This document shows, piece after piece, positions 59,384-64,000 of a DNA stretch of 64,000 nt; position 1 is the first letter of the stretch, and the number at the start of each line of letters is the position of its first letter. The stretch spans positions 1,240,001-1,304,000 of the forward strand of contig JAULSN010000010.1 in NCBI GenBank assembly GCA_033439765.1, written 5' to 3'. A model generated the notes under the pieces. The model saw nothing but the letters and a program-made list of their open reading frames with translations, was not told where the DNA came from and did not search any database. Made by a program: the position numbers and the translations under genes. This DNA comes from Lasiosphaeria ovina. Taxonomy: Eukaryota; Ascomycota; Sordariomycetes; Sordariales; Lasiosphaeriaceae.

Positions 59384-60450
59384 GCCATTCTGCTTTTTCG
59401 TCTATCTGGATAGCAAGCCAAAGGTTTTGCTATTCTCGTTCTCTGCTCATTTAGTTGTATTTGAATTTGTATTCTCTAACCAGACGTGAGGCAGAGACAG
59501 AGAGTAAGGACAGAAAAAGGAAAAGGAGAAAGGTGACTGCCGAGGGGAGATGATAGCGCTCCTCGCCTTTATCGCCGCCTTCCTCTCTCACTACCTACTC
59601 CCTACCTCCTACCTAATCCAACACCTAACCTCTCCGATTCGGCCGCGCTTCAAACACTCAGGTCGGGGCGGAGTGGAGCTGGGATGGCAGGGCAGGGCAA
59701 GCGGGGGCTGCTCTGGTTTCTTTTCACTATGTGGCAGGAATACCGATATGGGATTGAGCACGGAGTATCGGCGTTTAAACTGTCCTTGTTTTCGTTTCGT
59801 GTAGCCCGCGGAGGGGCGCGATGGAGTTACAAGAGAAAGCGGTCCTGCTATTAATCTTGAAGTAATGAATAAATGTGTGATGTATATACATAATGTAATA
59901 CAACCACTGAATCTACTCAGAGATGATGTACTCAAGCCCCCTGGGTGGCTGCACTGAGAAAATATGGGCATTTTGAAGGAGAAAGTATGTACAAGAAGAG
60001 AAGGCCACCCCAACCAACAGCTTCATCTGGAAGACGCGAGCCAGCAAAAAAAAAGCCGCCATAGTAACCAGTAACCTCGAAACAGAAACAAAAATCTCCG
60101 TCTCCATATATCCTGTCAGAATTCCAACAATCTAAGACGCACTACGTGCGTGTACACAACCACAGAATGGAATCGGGTGAGAAACGCCCAACCGCAATCC
60201 TATGGGAAATCGGTATGCAGAGTAAACGCAAGGCGGAAAATAAGACGGAGAGGAAAATGAAAGGGCTGGACGAAGATAAAGATGCAACATGGCTCCAAAT
60301 TCGACCGCTCCTCGTCCACCAACACCAACCCCTCCCCCGGCCTTCCAAATGCATCCTAATGCGCGTATTTTTTTTTATAGAAAGAATCGTCTACCGGACT
60401 AAAAAAAAAATACGTTCCAGCCTGAATATCTAGATGCCGCCAAAACACAT
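59384..60450. other. convergent 3' flanks of the small gene and the PhoD-like gene
   Basis: AT-richer DNA with purine-rich (59490-59535) and T/A-rich runs, expected to carry both 3' UTRs. No gene is seen. Confidence 0.65.
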
Positions 60451-63400
60451 CTAGTCCCGGAGCTCGGGCGCGATGGAGCCGTCGGTGGAGAGGGAGCCGC
60501 GCGGGGCCGCGAGCGAGGGCGGCTTCGGGCCCTTGTAGCTGAGGGTAGGGATGGTGAGGCCGTAGCCCTGGGTGCGGCCCTGGGGGTCGTGTTGGTCGAC
60601 CTCGACGCAGATGCAGACGTCGAGGCCGCCGTCGTGGCCCTTGCCGTGCTCGGCGGGGTTGGCGGCCTTGTGCGTGGTGCCGCAGCCGACCTCGCCGGCG
60701 CTGATGGGCAGCCGCGCGTCCTTGGGCGGCGTGAGCTTTTGCAGCTTGTTTGTCGTCGACCGCTGGCTGCGGATGCTCAGTCCGGCACTCGACCCCGGAG
60801 GCGCCGGCGGCTCGGGAGCCAGAAGTCCGCCTACGCTGGCGCCGGCGGCGCCGTTCGCATCGCCGTTGCTACGGCGCCCGTTGTTGGGAGAATTCTCCGT
60901 TATTATGGAGTAGTTTCGGCTGGGCATGGTGACTTTATTGTGGTCCGCTGTCTTGGTTGTCTCGCCGGGGTCTTTGTCAAACAGCTTCAAGAGGGTCTCG
61001 TCGGTCTCGTGGTTGAGGTGGTGAATCCTGTTCCGCCGCGACAGGAGGTTCGCCACAGCCGCGGGGGGCGGCTTGTTCACGATAGCCGAAGACACGACGT
61101 TGGCGATGTAGCGGTAATCCTTCTCCACCGGGATGTTCAGACGCGGATTCGAGTAGAACCTCCCTAGAGCCGCCAGATGGACATCGCCGCCCAATATAGT
61201 GATTCGGATGGAGAACTCGGCGCAGATGCCATGAAGCTTCTCAACCAACCAGTTTCGCTCCTTCTTGTGCGTCCTCGCCGTGTAGTGGTCATCCAAGTCG
61301 TCAAGCAGATCCACGCTGCCGTCAAAACTGTTGAAAAAGCTGCCGCCCAGGCCAACTCGCCGATTCAGGAACTTGACAGGGCCCATCAGCGGACTGGCGA
61401 ATATGTTTTCGAGCCAGGTCAGGCGCTATTTCATCGTCAGCGTTTAAACGCCTTTCGCAGCCCGGAGAGAGCAGACTCACGGGGTACGCAACGGGGATGC
61501 CCAAAAGGAGGATTAGATGCTGATACGGGTTGCCAGAGATTGCCGCAGTGGACAGTTCTTGGCGTAAACGGCTGAATATTTGCTGGTACGTTTCTGGGTA
61601 GTTGACTTGATGCCTCGTACGCTAGTCGGCGTGTTAACAAACCAGGCAAGGAAAATGGACCATATATTTCATACCTCAGTTCGCGCGTCAATACCCAAAA
61701 AGGCTATCCTGGCTCCTAATCTCGCAAACATGTTGTGAGAATGCTCTGCCACATAGGGCTAAAATGTTGGTTAGCCGGGACCTGCCTTCCCCTATGAACT
61801 TTTCATGCTTACCCCTGGTTCTGAGCCAACAATGTAGTTGGACTCGGTCATAACAGGATGGACAAATGTATTTATCAGTTGGTTAGGGTCAACGCCCAGA
61901 CCTTCTTCGTTTGGCGCAGCCGGGACAGAATCTATCATTATTTATTTAGTCAGAATAGCCATCTCAGCCAAGTGTTTTCAAGGTGCTGACCTGAAGTGTA
62001 GGTGGTCGGGGGCGGCGGGAGGTGGTGCTGAAACAGCATATAGTACTTGTGGGCTAGACCGCCTAAGCCTCTGAAAACCTGGCGAGACATCAGAACACGG
62101 CCAAGTATTCTCCCAGGTAACTGTTGCTGAGGCATCTCACATCGCATTTCATGAACTCATTGACATAAGATCCAAACCCGTCGATGATCTAGACCCAATT
62201 AGTTGACGCCTTGGGGCGGCTAACGAGGGCCGCAACTCACATCATGGTCGTCCCAGATATTCAGCTGGGGGATCTGACCATTCGCCGTGGCAAAGGGCTC
62301 TGTCCCGTACCTAGGAAAGGGGGGATGTTGTGTCAGAAACGGCGTGAAGGGCCACAAGCGCAACGACAGGACCCGGAGAGAGCATAACCTACCACCGAAG
62401 ATAGTTTTTCAGGTAGTACTCATCGCAGTCTTCGCGGAGCTTCTCCGGAAAGGGATATTCTTTCCTCTTCTTTGGGTTTGTTATTTTTGTCCACTCGTTT
62501 AGCGGGCCTTTTACTCGAATGCCGTCATTGTAGATCTGGTCGCCGCCACCAATCCTGAAAGCAAGGCTCGTCAGCAAAATATAAGCACCCCTCAGCAGGG
62601 AAGGGGACCAGGAGACCGTCATTCAACTTTTGCGGGCGCTACTAACATGACATGAAAGGGAACCTCGCGATGGCGGCGCAAGACGTCGTTCCACAGGGCG
62701 AGACCGCTCCAGGCCTGCTCGTCAGTGCCGACCGAGAAGCCGTTGCAGCTGTGGAACATGATCCTCATGGACTCGGACGCGGCCGGCACGTAGAAGCTGT
62801 TGATGGCCGGCTTCGTCTTGCTGGCCTGACGCATCCCGGACAGGGCGTATTCCCACTTGGTCTCGACGGGGCGCAGGTCGACGGCCAAGTCGAAGCGCCA
62901 GAACGTGCAGCGCGGGTCCGAGTAGAGGCAGATGCCCTTGGTGGCCTTGCCGGGGGCGTCCTTGCCCTGGCCTGCGCCGCCGCTACCGCCGCCGCCGCCG
63001 CTGCCGGCGGCCCTCCGCAGGCTCAGCGAAGGGACCAGCGGCTGGGTCTTGCCGCCGCCTCGCGTCACGATCAAGACGCTGCCAATCCATTGGTTGTTCT
63101 CCATGCGGCGGTAGTTGAGCAGCGGCCCGACCAAGATCTCCTTGCCGTCGGGCGGGGGTCCGCGGGGGGTGCCGAGGTTGGCGGCGGCGACGTTGTCGTC
63201 GTCGGCCGTGGCCCGGGATTCGGCGGCGCCGGCCATTACGGGCTTGAATCGCGGGGTGGATGGGCGGCTGCCGGTGCGCTCTGGGGGCTCGATGCGCGAC
63301 GAGTTGAGAAAGTCAGCCAGGGCGCCGACATCGTTGCGCGAGTCGGCATCGCGCGCGACATGGCCCCTTTGCGGCTGCTGGTTTGCGTACTTGGCGTAGG

Positions 63401-63509
63401 ACGATGACTCCTGATGGCGCCAGCGCGTGGACGAGGCATGGGGGTTTCGCGACTGGGGCTCGTCTTCGTCCAGCAGATCGTCGTCGTAGGGCTCGCGGGG
63501 AGAAGACAT
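60451..63509 (-). CDS. PhoD-like metallophosphatase, large fungal form
   Basis: Nine exons on the minus strand (63509-62647, 62554-62393, 62310-62241, 62188-62141, 62078-61991, 61931-61813, 61758-61675, 61621-61481, 61425-60451) give 849 aa with eight introns of 52-92 nt. Residues 1-~125 are polar and probably disordered. The phosphatase core then shows VMIGGGDQIYND (D293), a LNIWDDHD segment (361-365) leading to IIDGFGSY, and LGGDVHLAALGRF (D606, H608), the metal-ligand motifs of PhoD-type enzymes. EHSHNMFARLGARIAFLGID lies between them. There is no signal peptide or membrane segment, so unlike bacterial PhoD it should be intracellular. The C-terminal ~150 residues are Ser/Asn/Pro-rich. Fungal proteins of this class are widely conserved, but their substrate is not well established. 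Every exon junction preserves phase, and intron removal is required for continuity of each motif. Confidence 0.95.
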
Positions 63510-64000
63510 GGCGAATGGCGCGTTGACCGTCAGCAACGTTGGGGCGGTCTGGCGGCTTGATTCGCGACTGGGTGGTGGCGTCTAAATGGCGACGGCGGTG
63601 GAGAGGGAGGGCGCAGATGACCCGGAATTAGACAGTGACAGTGACGCACTGCAACTGGGGCACCCGAAATGTTCCACGGGCAGTTACAGCCGTCAATGAG
63701 CTTGTGACCAAGATTACAAGACTTTATAGTACCCGAGACAAAAAGATAACAACAAAAGAGAATCGCGACCGAAAGTCAGCCGGACTATGCGCCGTTAACC
63801 ACGGGAAAAGGAAATTGCGCCGGCACGCAGAGCAAGGATGCGCCCAGATGTTGATGTCCACCACACCTCCCTCGCCGTCCCGTCAAAGCCGCTGGCTGAC
63901 GAGAACTCGCCTGCAGCTCTAGCGGAACTTAATTGTCGATTTAGGCTTGGTGAGCAGCAGGGTTGTTAAGTGTCCGTTTGTTGGTCCGGTAAAGAGAGAA
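63510..64000. other. upstream region of the PhoD-like gene, window edge
   Basis: This is the presumed promoter of the PhoD-like gene. No gene is seen, and short frames here lack any support. Confidence 0.6.

Noticed and set aside
62652..63407. 251-codon plus-strand frame antisense to the PhoD-like gene
   Set aside because: It is a shadow of exon 1; Ala/Gly/Val-rich translation is typical of antisense GC-rich coding DNA.

Overview
The window reads as nuclear DNA of a filamentous ascomycete, most likely a Sordariomycete. Genes carry short GT-AG introns (mostly 52-167 nt, 22 modelled here) with CTGAC/CTAAC-like branch sites. The proteins are fungal housekeeping families, and there are no operons, Shine-Dalgarno sites, CRISPR arrays or insertion sequences. 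All genes were rebuilt by hand: exons were joined only where splice sites, reading phase and family conservation agreed, and every spliced model gives a total length divisible by three.

Layout. 1-8335: no convincing gene. 8336-9505 (-): HAD sugar/glycerol-phosphate phosphatase (GPP1/DOG type). 10806-12511 (+): NUG1, a circularly permuted GTPase of 60S ribosome biogenesis, convergent with 13349-16392 (-): DIS3/RRP44, the catalytic exosome nuclease. 16393-25983: a 9.6-kb gene-poor stretch. 25984-28587 (+): RSC7/NPL6 chromatin-remodelling subunit. 28588-35064: a long non-genic stretch containing an AT- and TpA-rich island (about 30.3-33.7 kb) full of broken coding fragments, then two tandem-repeat arrays. 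35065-35502 (+): possible orphan gene. 36398-37618 (-): DPB4, histone-fold subunit of DNA polymerase epsilon. 39942-41327 (-): single-pass membrane protein with a Ser/Thr-rich outer part. 41328-53094: 11.8 kb without a supported gene. 53095-55009 (+): PUT2, mitochondrial P5C dehydrogenase. 56735-57912 (+): bHLH transcription factor. 58939-59383 (+): small fungal protein with a conserved-looking C-terminus. 60451-63509 (-): nine-exon PhoD-like phosphatase.

The genes are a mixed housekeeping set: RNA processing and ribosome assembly (NUG1, DIS3), chromatin and replication (RSC7, DPB4), proline catabolism (PUT2), osmolyte/sugar-phosphate turnover (GPP1-like), transcription control and phosphatase functions. 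There is no metabolic cluster.

The unusual material lies between 28.6 and 42.1 kb: five poly(C/G) runs of 17-27 bases, one of them starting three bases after the DPB4 stop codon; a probable RIP-mutated gene graveyard, one fragment of which resembles the N-terminal domain of fungal NLR/ankyrin proteins; and diverged tandem repeats. I did not find a clearly new multi-gene system. The best candidates for undescribed biology are the relic island, the poly(G) 3' UTR of DPB4, the unnamed membrane protein and the small 121-aa protein.
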